Positions 1 through 5,641 of a stretch of DNA of 7,774 nt are shown here, piece by piece. The stretch covers positions 1 to 7,774 of the forward strand of contig CABMGC010000052.1 of NCBI GenBank assembly GCA_902385515.1. Direction: 5' to 3'. The DNA comes from an uncultured archaeon (lineage in GTDB: Archaea; Micrarchaeota; Micrarchaeia; Micrarchaeales; CABMGC01). How positions within the stretch are numbered: the first letter of the stretch is position 1; each line of letters opens with the position of its first letter. The position numbers and the translations under genes were made by a program. The notes under the pieces were generated by a model that did not search any database, had not been told where the DNA came from, and saw only the letters and a list, made by a program, of their open reading frames with translations.

Positions 1-500
1 CTGACCACTACCTCGACAGTGTGTACGTCGATGAACTTCAGCGACTCCAGCTTCACGACGTACTTTCTCACCTGCTCCATGTTGGGCAGGTAGCCCACCA
101 CCGTGCCTTCGGGCTTCAGCGCTTTCTTCGCATTCCTGAGCGCCTTCTCCGATCCAGGCAGGTCGAGCGTGACCACGTCGACGTCCTTCTCCTGTATCTT
201 TTTCGTCACGTCGCCGAGCCTTAGGGTGACGTTGTCAAGCCCGAGATAGTTGACGTTGTACTCGGTTATCCTGAGGAAGTCATCTCGGACGTCGTAGCCG
301 TATACGTGCTTGCATATCCTCGCCAAGCTGACGGTCAGCCAGCCGCTGCCCGTACCCGCGTCGACGCACACGCTGTCCTTGCCGACTCCGGCGTACGCTA
401 TGATTATGCCTATGTCCTTCGGCAAAATGACCTGCGGCCCTCTCCTCAGCTTCCTGTACACTCTCGAGTATATGAACAAAAAATCACTTCGAATCCTCAT
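1..500 (-). CDS. trmI: TrmI-family tRNA (adenine-N1)-methyltransferase, 3' end beyond window
   Basis: This gene runs off the left edge; 166 codons are visible. By family it transfers a methyl group from S-adenosylmethionine to N1 of adenine 57/58 in the tRNA T-loop. Seen in the translation: the TrmI motif RGPQVILPKDIG near residues 20-31, the SAM-binding loop VDAGTGSG at about 46-53, the motif IV segment LDLP at about 112-115, and the family-typical GYLPNMEQV at about 136-144. The ATG at 498-500 is chosen because it is preceded by purine-rich AAGGGAAAGG and begins inside the last codons of topA (17-bp overlap), which suggests translational coupling. With this start only about 20 residues precede RGPQ, so the roughly 60-70-residue N-terminal domain of full-length TrmI appears to be missing. 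Family assignment is confident. The exact position methylated is inferred from the family. Confidence 0.88.
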   Translation of the reverse strand, partial: MRIRSDFLFIYSRVYRKLRRGPQVILPKDIGIIIAYAGVGKDSVCVDAGTGSGWLTVSLARICKHVYGYDVRDDFLRITEYNVNYLGLDNVTLRLGDVTKKIQEKDVDVVTLDLPGSEKALRNAKKALKPEGTVVGYLPNMEQVRKYVVKLESLKFIDVHTVEVVV

Positions 501-2808
501 CCTTTCCCTTCTTCGGCTTCGCCTTCGGTCTGGCCGCCGGCTTCCTTGCCTTGGCGGGCTTTCTCACGGTCACATGCACAGTGACGCCCGCGGGCGCCGG
601 CGCCAAAGGAGTGGCTTTCTGAGCAGGAGGAGTGGATAATTTTTGGACCGAGGGTGAAATTGCCAGTGACTTTGACGGAGCGGGTGCCGCTTGAACCACG
701 GCGACGGGCCCGGCAGTTGCCAGCGCCTGCGCCTTCGCGGGAGGCGCAATCTTTGCTCCCGCCGCTGGCTTGGCCCAGTTCTTCTTGGTTATGCAGCTCG
801 GGTCGAGGTCCATCTCGAAGACCTTGCCCTGCCTGAAGACCTTGACTATCGGGGTCTTGCAGAACTCGCAGACCTTGCCGGTGGGCACTATCTTGGCGTT
901 CTGCGGCAGCGGATAGGTGTTGTTGCAGTTCGGCCAGTTGGCGCACGCCGCGAACTGCTTGCCCGCCCTTGAGTACTTGACGACGAGATTTCCGCCGTCC
1001 TTTAGGCACTTGCCAAGCACGTTCGACTCCTTCGTCAGTTGCAGGCCCTTCTGCAGGCTCTCGCTTATCGCGCCCTGGTTCTTCGTGAAGGTCATAATTA
1101 TGCTCGTGATTATGTCCTTTCCTTCCTTTATCACCGCCGCCTTCGTCGTCTTTCCGCTTATGATCTCCTCCATGTCGTCGTCGAGCTTCTTTGTCATCGA
1201 CTCGTCGAGTATGGGCTCGCAGTACGCCTTGAGCGCCTCGTAGACGCTCATCCCATAGCTCGTTACCTCGATGCGCTTGTTCTGTATGTAGCCCCGGTTG
1301 AAAAGCGTGTCGATTATCGCCGCCCGCGTAGCCTTGGTGCCGAGGCCCTTCTTCTCCAGAAGCGAGATGATGCCTGCCTTGGAGAACCTGTCCGGTGCCT
1401 TCGTCACCAGCTTCTTGTGCTGTGACTTGTCGACCTTTGCCTTCGCGCCCTGCACGAACGCGGGTATCGAGTTCTCGGCAGGCTTGTAGTAGTTGTAGAA
1501 GGACAGCCAGCCGCTCTTTGTGACCCGGCTACCCTGCGCCTCGTATTTCTCCGCGCCCACTGCAACCGCAACGCTCGTATGCTCGACGCTCGCCCATTCC
1601 GCGAACACAGACAGGAACCTCTTTACTATGAGGTCGTAGAGCTTTGCCTCGTCTGGCGCGAGCCGGGCCGGCTTCTCTCCGGTGGGGTATATCGCCGGGT
1701 GCGCCTCGTCCTCCTTGAGCCCCTCGGCCGGCCTGAACCGCGAGGTCTTGATCAGCGCGTCCGCCAGCTCCTTGTATGCGGGGTTCTTGGAAAGCTCGGT
1801 TATTATCCTTGGAAGGTTTAGCGACGGCGGAAGCTTCTGCGAAGAAGTCCTCGGATAGGATATGAAAGAGCCTTCGTAAAGGGTCTGCGCCATCGCCAGC
1901 GTCTTCGACGGGTCAAGACCGAGCGCCCTGCTGGCCTCCAGCTGAAGCGACGTGAGGTCGAACGGCGGGAACGGCCTAAGGGCAGACTCGTGCACGTCGA
2001 CCTTCTCGACCAGGGCAGGCTCCGTCCTGGCCTTCGCGGCGATCTCCTTTGCCAGCGCCTCGTCGAATATCTGGCCCCTCTTGTTCTCGAAATCGTAGCC
2101 GTTGACCGTTGCGATGACCTTCCAGAAATCCTGCGGCTTGAAGTCCTTTATCTCCTTCTCGCGCACCGCGAGTATCGCGAGCGTCGGACCCTGCACCCTG
2201 CCTATGCTCATGACCTTCCGCTGCCCCATGGAGGATATGGCCCTCATCAGGGCCCTGCTCAGGTTTATGCCCCAAATCCAGTCCAGCACGTGCCGCGTCT
2301 CTCCGGCGTCGAAGTAGTTCCGGTCGAACGAGTCCGCCTTGCCGTAGGACGCGAGAAGGTCCGAGCGGGTGGTGGTGGAGAAGTGCATCCTCCTTACTTT
2401 GTCGCCGCTTATCTCCTTGTTGACGTCGTTAGCCTGGACGTACTTGATTATGTTCGTCCCTATGACGGTGCCCTCGATATCGTAGTCGCAGGCATTGACG
2501 AATGAATCGCAGTTCTTGCCCACCTCTTTTATCGTGTCGAGATATTTCTTGGTGAAGTATGACGTCTTGCTTACCTTGAACGACGGCACCCATTCGACGT
2601 CGAACACGGGCAGCTTCTTCTCCGCGCCCTTCTGGTAGAGCGAGAACAAATGTCCCACTGCCGCCACGACGTACAGGGTGTCGCCCTTGCTCTGCAGCTC
2701 GTAGTAGCTGACTCCGTTGAAGTTCTTCCTAAAAGGGGCGGCCTCGCTAAGCGCCGTTGCTATTTTGAGCGCTACGCTTGGCTTTTCGGCAATTATCAGG
2801 CTTCGCAT
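484..2808 (-). CDS. topA: DNA topoisomerase I (type IA)
   Basis: A 774-residue type IA topoisomerase, which relaxes negatively supercoiled DNA by transient single-strand cleavage through a 5'-phosphotyrosine. The N-terminal Toprim domain begins MRSLIIAEKPSVA, with catalytic E8 and the acidic triad D108/D110/E112 in ACDYDIEG. The active-site motif SFISYPRTSS places the nucleophile at Y318 with R320 beside it, and H370 lies in EDEAHPAIYPTG. The segment at about 478-508 (AGIISLLEKKGLGTKATRA) is typical of archaeal TopA. Two C-terminal zinc-ribbon motifs are recognisable (C601, C622, C628 and C647, C650, C672), but each has Asp where a fourth Cys is expected (D604, D667). From about 680 to the end is an Ala/Pro-rich, then Lys/Arg-rich tail. 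It starts 10 bp after the 87-residue membrane protein and overlaps trmI. No helicase domain is present, so it is not reverse gyrase. Confidence 0.96.
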   Translation of the reverse strand: MRSLIIAEKPSVALKIATALSEAAPFRKNFNGVSYYELQSKGDTLYVVAAVGHLFSLYQKGAEKKLPVFDVEWVPSFKVSKTSYFTKKYLDTIKEVGKNCDSFVNACDYDIEGTVIGTNIIKYVQANDVNKEISGDKVRRMHFSTTTRSDLLASYGKADSFDRNYFDAGETRHVLDWIWGINLSRALMRAISSMGQRKVMSIGRVQGPTLAILAVREKEIKDFKPQDFWKVIATVNGYDFENKRGQIFDEALAKEIAAKARTEPALVEKVDVHESALRPFPPFDLTSLQLEASRALGLDPSKTLAMAQTLYEGSFISYPRTSSQKLPPSLNLPRIITELSKNPAYKELADALIKTSRFRPAEGLKEDEAHPAIYPTGEKPARLAPDEAKLYDLIVKRFLSVFAEWASVEHTSVAVAVGAEKYEAQGSRVTKSGWLSFYNYYKPAENSIPAFVQGAKAKVDKSQHKKLVTKAPDRFSKAGIISLLEKKGLGTKATRAAIIDTLFNRGYIQNKRIEVTSYGMSVYEALKAYCEPILDESMTKKLDDDMEEIISGKTTKAAVIKEGKDIITSIIMTFTKNQGAISESLQKGLQLTKESNVLGKCLKDGGNLVVKYSRAGKQFAACANWPNCNNTYPLPQNAKIVPTGKVCEFCKTPIVKVFRQGKVFEMDLDPSCITKKNWAKPAAGAKIAPPAKAQALATAGPVAVVQAAPAPSKSLAISPSVQKLSTPPAQKATPLAPAPAGVTVHVTVRKPAKARKPAARPKAKPKKGKDEDSK

Positions 2809-2818
2809 CTACCCGCCG

Positions 2819-3082
2819 TCAGTGCCCCCTTCTGGCAGCCTTCCTCGCAGGTCTCTTTGCCACAGGTGTGGCGGCGTGGTCGGAAGTGGCCTCCGGGGAT
2901 TTGGACAAATGGTATGCCATGTAGAACCCGAGCGCGATCGCTAGCAGAGCGAACGCGTAGAACAGTATGCTGCCGCCAGTTAGGACGAACGAGACTATCG
3001 CCAGCACGCTCAGCGCCAGCACACCCAGCGAAAAGACGAAGGCGTGCCCCTCGTACCGGTTCTCGAGAAACGCGAACTTCAT
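2819..3082 (-). CDS. small two-helix membrane protein, unknown function
   Basis: An 87-residue protein that I do not recognise as a named family. Two strongly hydrophobic segments are visible, about residues 14-35 and 38-59, separated by a tight TGG turn. The 28-residue C-terminal tail is hydrophilic and ends in a basic cluster (K76, R77, R80, K81, R84, R85), which by the positive-inside rule puts both termini in the cytoplasm. It is the first gene of the topA-trmI operon, 10 bp ahead of topA. A TATA-like box lies about 23 bp before its ATG, so the mRNA is probably leaderless. The basic tail could contact nucleic acid or acidic lipids, but that is speculation. The ORF is supported by its position, codon use and hydrophobic pattern. 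Confidence 0.78.
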   Translation of the reverse strand: MKFAFLENRYEGHAFVFSLGVLALSVLAIVSFVLTGGSILFYAFALLAIALGFYMAYHLSKSPEATSDHAATPVAKRPARKAARRGH

Positions 3083-3100
3083 GAGACCACGAAATCAGTT

Positions 3101-3110
3101 TGATATAAAA
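3101..3110 (-). promoter_or_regulatory. TATA-like box for the small membrane protein-topA-trmI operon
   Basis: On the minus strand this reads TTTTATATCA. Its centre is about 23 bp upstream of the ATG at 3080-3082, the spacing expected between an archaeal TATA box and the start site of a leaderless transcript. The surrounding 72-bp intergenic gap is AT-rich compared with the coding DNA. Assignment is by sequence and spacing only. Confidence 0.6.
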
Positions 3111-3117
3111 CTCAAAG

Positions 3118-3127
3118 ATTAAAAGGC
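3118..3127 (+). promoter_or_regulatory. TATA-like box for the paired transporter genes
   Basis: The AT-rich run ATTAAAAGGC lies about 30 bp before the ATG at 3155, which would place transcription start within a few bases of the start codon. No Shine-Dalgarno sequence precedes the gene, consistent with a leaderless or very short leader. The divergent operon's TATA box lies within 10-20 bp, so the two promoters must share or compete for space. The match to a TATA consensus is weaker than for the other promoters here. Confidence 0.45.
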
Positions 3128-3154
3128 TTAGCTGTAAATCCTATTAGTATTTTC

Positions 3155-3523
3155 ATGCAGGACGTGCTAGTGATAATAGCCCTCACGCTGACGGCGGCAG
3201 CCATCTCCGCGTTCTCGCAGTACCTGTTCAAGAGAAACGTGAAGGAGTTCGCCTTCAGCATCAAAGGCATGATGACGGTGCTGCGCAACAGGTACACGCT
3301 CCTCGGGCTCGGCATGTACTTCGTGAGCTTTTTGCTGTACATATACGCGCTGCACATCGCCCCGATAATCTCCTTCGTCTACCCGGTGTTCGCGAGCACG
3401 TTCATATTCGTGCTCCTGATATCAAAATTCGTCCTTCACGAGAAGACCACGCTGCCCCGCGTGCTCGGCCTATGCCTCATAATACTCGGGATAACGCTCG
3501 TGTCGCTGACCTACCCTATGTGA
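3155..3523 (+). CDS. four-helix DMT/EamA-like (SMR-sized) transporter subunit A
   Basis: A 122-residue integral membrane protein with four predicted helices at about 4-25, 47-68, 69-92 and 102-119. Its size and the SAFSQYLFK pattern at the end of helix 1 resemble half-size members of the drug/metabolite transporter superfamily (small EamA, SMR and ArnE/ArnF-like subunits). Loop 1 is strongly basic (K26, R27, K30, K37, R44, R46) and loop 3 is net basic (K91, K97, R102), while the N-terminus has only an Asp. The positive-inside rule therefore places loops 1 and 3 inside and both termini outside. Only 4 bp separate it from a second subunit of the same type, so a heterodimer is likely. Substrate is unknown; small cations, amines or lipid-linked sugars are all known for the superfamily. 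Confidence 0.85.
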   Translation: MQDVLVIIALTLTAAAISAFSQYLFKRNVKEFAFSIKGMMTVLRNRYTLLGLGMYFVSFLLYIYALHIAPIISFVYPVFASTFIFVLLISKFVLHEKTTLPRVLGLCLIILGITLVSLTYPM

Positions 3524-3527
3524 TCGC

Positions 3528-3860
3528 ATGAACAACAAGACCGCCTACGCGCTGATGCTCCTTGTCAGCACGTCGCTCGGCGCAATCGGCCAGGTGCTGT
3601 TCAAGATCGGCGTCGTTAGCGGCGAGTACGCGCTCATAGAGCTGGTGTTCCTGGGCCTCGTGAGCTACGGCGTGTCCACCATAATATACTTCTACGTACT
3701 GAGCAGGTCGAACCTCGGCTGGGCGTACGGGTTCAGCGGGCTCAGCTACATATTCGCAAGCGTGATCGCGTTCGCCTTCCTTGGCGAAGCCGTGCCCCTG
3801 CTCAGGTGGGTGGGAGTGGGAGTCATCGCGGTAGGCACCGCCCTGATAAGCATCAGCTGA
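3528..3860 (+). CDS. four-helix DMT/EamA-like (SMR-sized) transporter subunit B
   Basis: A 110-residue membrane protein with four predicted helices at about 5-25, 34-57, 65-84 and 91-109. The SLGAIGQVLFKIG motif in helix 1 and GEAVPLLRWVGVGVI leading into helix 4 are typical of small EamA/SMR-like proteins. K4 at the N-terminus and R60 in loop 2 are the topology signals, while loops 1 and 3 are neutral or acidic (K26, E33, E38; E87, R93). This predicts both termini inside, the opposite of subunit A. The ATG follows the subunit A stop by 4 bp, and GTGAT overlapping that stop could act as a Shine-Dalgarno sequence. The 3' end overlaps the convergent 122-residue gene by 8 bp. Substrate is unknown. 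Confidence 0.87.
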   Translation: MNNKTAYALMLLVSTSLGAIGQVLFKIGVVSGEYALIELVFLGLVSYGVSTIIYFYVLSRSNLGWAYGFSGLSYIFASVIAFAFLGEAVPLLRWVGVGVIAVGTALISIS

Positions 3861-4221
3861 AGCTCTCCTTTTCAAGCCTTCGGTTTTCCTCCTGTGGAAT
3901 TGCCGGGTCCTCCTTCGGCTTGCCCAAATCGCGCGGGACGTTGGCCTTGTTCTCCTGGATTCCAAGGTTCGTGAACTTGTAGCCTATGCTGCCGAAGAGG
4001 AAGAGTATCGTTATCTTCGTCAGCGTCGCGGCCTCAGACGCGAGGGTGCCTGACAGGCCGTTCATCAGCGTCGCAATGGAGGCGTTGATCGTTCCGGCGG
4101 AGGCGACGTTCGCCGACGGCAAAGCGGCGGGGGCGCCGGTGTACATCAAGTACCCCATAGATAATGAAAGCGCCATGAGGGCGATGCCAGAAATCACAAG
4201 AGCGTTGCCTAGGTCAGACAT
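3853..4221 (-). CDS. two-helix membrane protein downstream of tyrS, unknown function
   Basis: A 122-residue protein of no family I recognise. Hydrophobic segments at about 7-27 and 66-83 flank a 35-40-residue loop rich in Ala, Ser, Thr, Gly and Asn with almost no charge, probably extracytoplasmic. After helix 2 comes a charged tail of about 38 residues (many Lys, Glu, Arg, several Pro), probably cytoplasmic. Its ATG lies 4 bp after the tyrS stop, with GTGAG just upstream as a possible ribosome-binding site, so it is co-transcribed with tyrS. Its stop overlaps the end of the transporter subunit B gene on the other strand by 8 bp. The small, clean overlap and good codon use support a real gene. 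Confidence 0.75.
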   Translation of the reverse strand: MSDLGNALVISGIALMALSLSMGYLMYTGAPAALPSANVASAGTINASIATLMNGLSGTLASEAATLTKITILFLFGSIGYKFTNLGIQENKANVPRDLGKPKEDPAIPQEENRRLEKESFS

Positions 4222-4225
4222 GGTC

Positions 4226-5311
4226 TCACTTCGTTATCCTGTAGCTTTTCACCGCCTCGTACAGCTCTCTTGCGTGCGCGTTCTTCTCGAAATGCTCTCT
4301 CACCGGCTTTATCTGCTCCTCCAGTCTCTCAGCCACGTAGTTCTTAAGATCCATCGGATGCAGCTTTCCTGCTTGGTACGACTCGACAAGCTCCTTGTAT
4401 CCCGCGGCCTCGAACGTTCCGCCGAACTTCGCAGGCCTCTCGATCGCTATGTGCTCCTTCATGTCCCTTAGCAGCACCAGCCTTAGCCAGTTGAACATCG
4501 GGTTGCCCTCCACGACCTTCTCAGGGCAGTAAGCGCCTGCAACCTTTTTCTTTATTACGTCGTACGAATCGTGCATGTAGACCGCGCTGGACGGATTCGA
4601 CTTCGACATCTTGTACTCTATCGCTGTGTCCGAGTCGCCCTTTACGTCGACTCCCGGCGGGATTCCCTGAAGGCCGAGCAGCAGCGAATGGTGCACTGCG
4701 ACCGGCTTTCTCCACTTGTACTTGTCGGCGACCTCCCGCGCGAGCATGTTGGCCTTCCTCTGGTCCATCCCCATCTGGCATATGCCAACGTCCATGTAGA
4801 ATATGTCGGTTACCTGCATCGTTGGATACATCAGCTGGGCCGCGGAGACCGACTCCCCCTCTTTTCTGCCCATGACTGTTATGGCCCGCTTCACCCTCTC
4901 AAGCGTCGTGGCCTTCCCGACCCGCAGGACCTTGTCCCAGTAGTCAAGATTTTCCATAAGGTCCTTTGCCCAAACGATCTCGACCTTGCTCGAGTCGAGC
5001 CCGCTCGCCTTCCAGACCTCGATGAAGTACTCGCCAGCGGTCCTTATGTGGTCCAGGTCCCCGTCGAGCTTGTTGTTTATGAAGGCGAAGTAGTCCGCCA
5101 AATAGAGCTTGAACTTCACGCCGCACTCCAGCATCTTTTTCACGTTCCGCGCGCGCTGCAGGCCGAAGTGTATCGGTGCGATGCCCGAAGGCTCGAAGCC
5201 GTCGTAGGCGATAGGGTGCGCGTCAGTCTCGAACAGCGACCTGAGTTCTGATTCGGTGACGACCTCCTCGGCCAGCTCCTTCACTATGGAGACTTTTGTC
5301 TCGATGTCCAT
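4226..5311 (-). CDS. tyrS: tyrosyl-tRNA synthetase
   Basis: A 361-residue class I synthetase that attaches tyrosine to tRNA-Tyr in the cytoplasm. The opening of the Rossmann fold is YDGFEPSGIAPIHFG (36-50), with the HIGH-type signature IHFG at 47-50. The tyrosine pocket matches the Methanocaldococcus jannaschii enzyme: Y36, and Y162, Q166 and D169 in YPTMQVTD, plus Q184 in GMDQRKANMLARE. KMSKS is intact at 234-238. The closing segment LHPMDLKNYVAERLEE (317-332) is typical of archaeal enzymes. It is about 50 residues longer than the M. jannaschii protein, in part because of an insertion before KMSKS (about 214-233). There is no bacterial S4 domain. The ATG is preceded by a well-placed TATA box and no Shine-Dalgarno sequence, so translation is probably leaderless. 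The 122-residue membrane protein follows in the same operon. Confidence 0.96.
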   Translation of the reverse strand: MDIETKVSIVKELAEEVVTESELRSLFETDAHPIAYDGFEPSGIAPIHFGLQRARNVKKMLECGVKFKLYLADYFAFINNKLDGDLDHIRTAGEYFIEVWKASGLDSSKVEIVWAKDLMENLDYWDKVLRVGKATTLERVKRAITVMGRKEGESVSAAQLMYPTMQVTDIFYMDVGICQMGMDQRKANMLAREVADKYKWRKPVAVHHSLLLGLQGIPPGVDVKGDSDTAIEYKMSKSNPSSAVYMHDSYDVIKKKVAGAYCPEKVVEGNPMFNWLRLVLLRDMKEHIAIERPAKFGGTFEAAGYKELVESYQAGKLHPMDLKNYVAERLEEQIKPVREHFEKNAHARELYEAVKSYRITK

Positions 5312-5331
5312 GAATCCAATAACACGAATAG

Positions 5332-5342
5332 GAATATAAGTA
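5332..5342 (-). promoter_or_regulatory. TATA box for tyrS operon
   Basis: The minus strand reads ATACTTATATT, with its centre about 25 bp before the tyrS ATG. This is a good archaeal TATA element at leaderless spacing. No purine-rich ribosome-binding site lies between it and the ATG, which supports a leaderless transcript. Confidence 0.65.
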
Positions 5343-5416
5343 TTGTCTGCCCGCCGAAGAATGGGTCGCCGCGCGATGCCGCCGGGATGGGGTGACTGGC
5401 CGATTTGTAGAAAAGC

Positions 5417-5424
5417 TTATAAAT
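5417..5424 (+). promoter_or_regulatory. TATA box upstream of structured segment
   Basis: TTATAAAT preceded by purine-rich GAAAAGC is the best archaeal TATA/BRE match in the window. Counting about 26 bp from its centre gives a transcription start near 5446, exactly where the 10-bp inverted repeat begins. It lies more than 200 bp before lonB, so it probably drives a separate RNA or a long lonB leader. Confidence 0.55.
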
Positions 5425-5445
5425 GTTTTTGAAAAAGTATATATG

Positions 5446-5490
5446 GCGTTTAGAGCGTATTTTACCTGTTATTCCCCACCCTCTAAACGC
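5446..5490 (+). repeat. perfect 10-bp inverted repeat (stem-loop)
   Basis: GCGTTTAGAG at 5446-5455 is the exact reverse complement of CTCTAAACGC at 5481-5490, with a 25-base loop rich in pyrimidines between them. GTAT at 5437-5440 can also pair with ATAC at 5494-5497 across a small internal loop. As RNA this is a stable stem; as DNA it could be an operator. Confidence 0.7.
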
Positions 5491-5580
5491 TGCATACTTC
5501 CACTATTCAGCCGACGCGGGGCGACCGCTCCAAGCGATTGGAAAATGCGCGCGTTTCGGGAACAGATGCGCAGCGTTGCG
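5446..5580 (+). ncRNA. candidate unidentified structured RNA
   Basis: The predicted start from the TATA box at 5417-5424 coincides with the first base of a 10-bp stem. Further short stems follow: TCCAA/TTGGA at 5529-5542 closed by a GCGA (GNRA-type) tetraloop, and TGCGC at 5546-5550 with GCGCA at 5568-5572. The sequence is GC-rich while its flanks are AT-rich, a pattern seen for RNA genes in many archaea. I could not match it to tRNA, 5S rRNA, SRP RNA, RNase P RNA, or box C/D or H/ACA guide RNAs. The 3' end is a guess at the transition to AT-rich sequence. It could instead be part of a long regulatory lonB leader, or not transcribed at all. Confidence 0.3.
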
Positions 5581-5585
5581 ATTAA

Positions 5586-5594
5586 TTATTAAAA
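5586..5594 (+). promoter_or_regulatory. probable lonB TATA box
   Basis: TTATTAAAA lies about 50 bp before the lonB ATG, giving a predicted start near 5615 and a leader of roughly 25 bases that carries the Shine-Dalgarno sequence. A second AT-rich run (CACTATATTC, about 5616-5625) is too close to the ATG to serve. Confidence 0.45.
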
Positions 5595-5629
5595 TGCTGA
5601 CACGTATTACTTAAGCACTATATTCTTAC

Positions 5630-5634
5630 GGAGG
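5630..5634 (+). promoter_or_regulatory. strong Shine-Dalgarno sequence for lonB
   Basis: GGAGG sits 7 bases before the ATG at 5642, an ideal archaeal ribosome-binding site, and fixes the lonB start. It contrasts with the apparently leaderless tyrS operon and the operon headed by the 87-residue gene, and implies that the lonB mRNA has a true 5' leader. Confidence 0.75.
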
Positions 5635-5641
5635 CTCTAGG

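Larger units (their letters stand above)
5312..5641. other. 330-bp intergenic region between tyrS and lonB
   Basis: No convincing protein gene lies here. From left to right it holds: the tyrS promoter; a GC-rich stretch (about 5350-5400) in which GTCGCC at 5365-5370 can pair with GGTGAC at 5391-5396; a strong plus-strand TATA box at 5417-5424; a run of short stem-forming sequences (5446-5580) that may be an RNA; and an AT-rich lonB promoter with a strong Shine-Dalgarno sequence. A 66-codon open frame (5392-5592) starts at a GTG without domain features and is probably chance. The length is unusual for this window, where other gene gaps are 4-72 bp. Confidence 0.7.

Noticed and set aside
1990..2505. 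171-codon plus-strand open frame
   Set aside because: It is antisense to the conserved core of topA and has no recognisable features.
4571..5251. 226-codon plus-strand open frame
   Set aside because: It lies wholly antisense to tyrS, which has clear catalytic motifs. Its composition (many Arg, Leu, His, Val) is typical of a shadow of a GC-rich gene.
5446..5490. tRNA or split-tRNA half based on the 10-bp stem
   Set aside because: The two stem arms are only 25 bases apart, with no D-arm, anticodon arm or T-loop consensus nearby.
5392..5592. 66-codon open frame in the tyrS-lonB gap
   Set aside because: It has a GTG start with no convincing ribosome-binding site, crosses a strong TATA box and a perfect inverted repeat, and its codon use is unlike neighbouring genes.
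5446..5600. 5S rRNA, SRP RNA or box C/D guide RNA
   Set aside because: The 5' end does not pair with a distal 3' end as in 5S rRNA, the conserved SRP loop is absent, and no RUGAUGA C box accompanies the lone CTGA.
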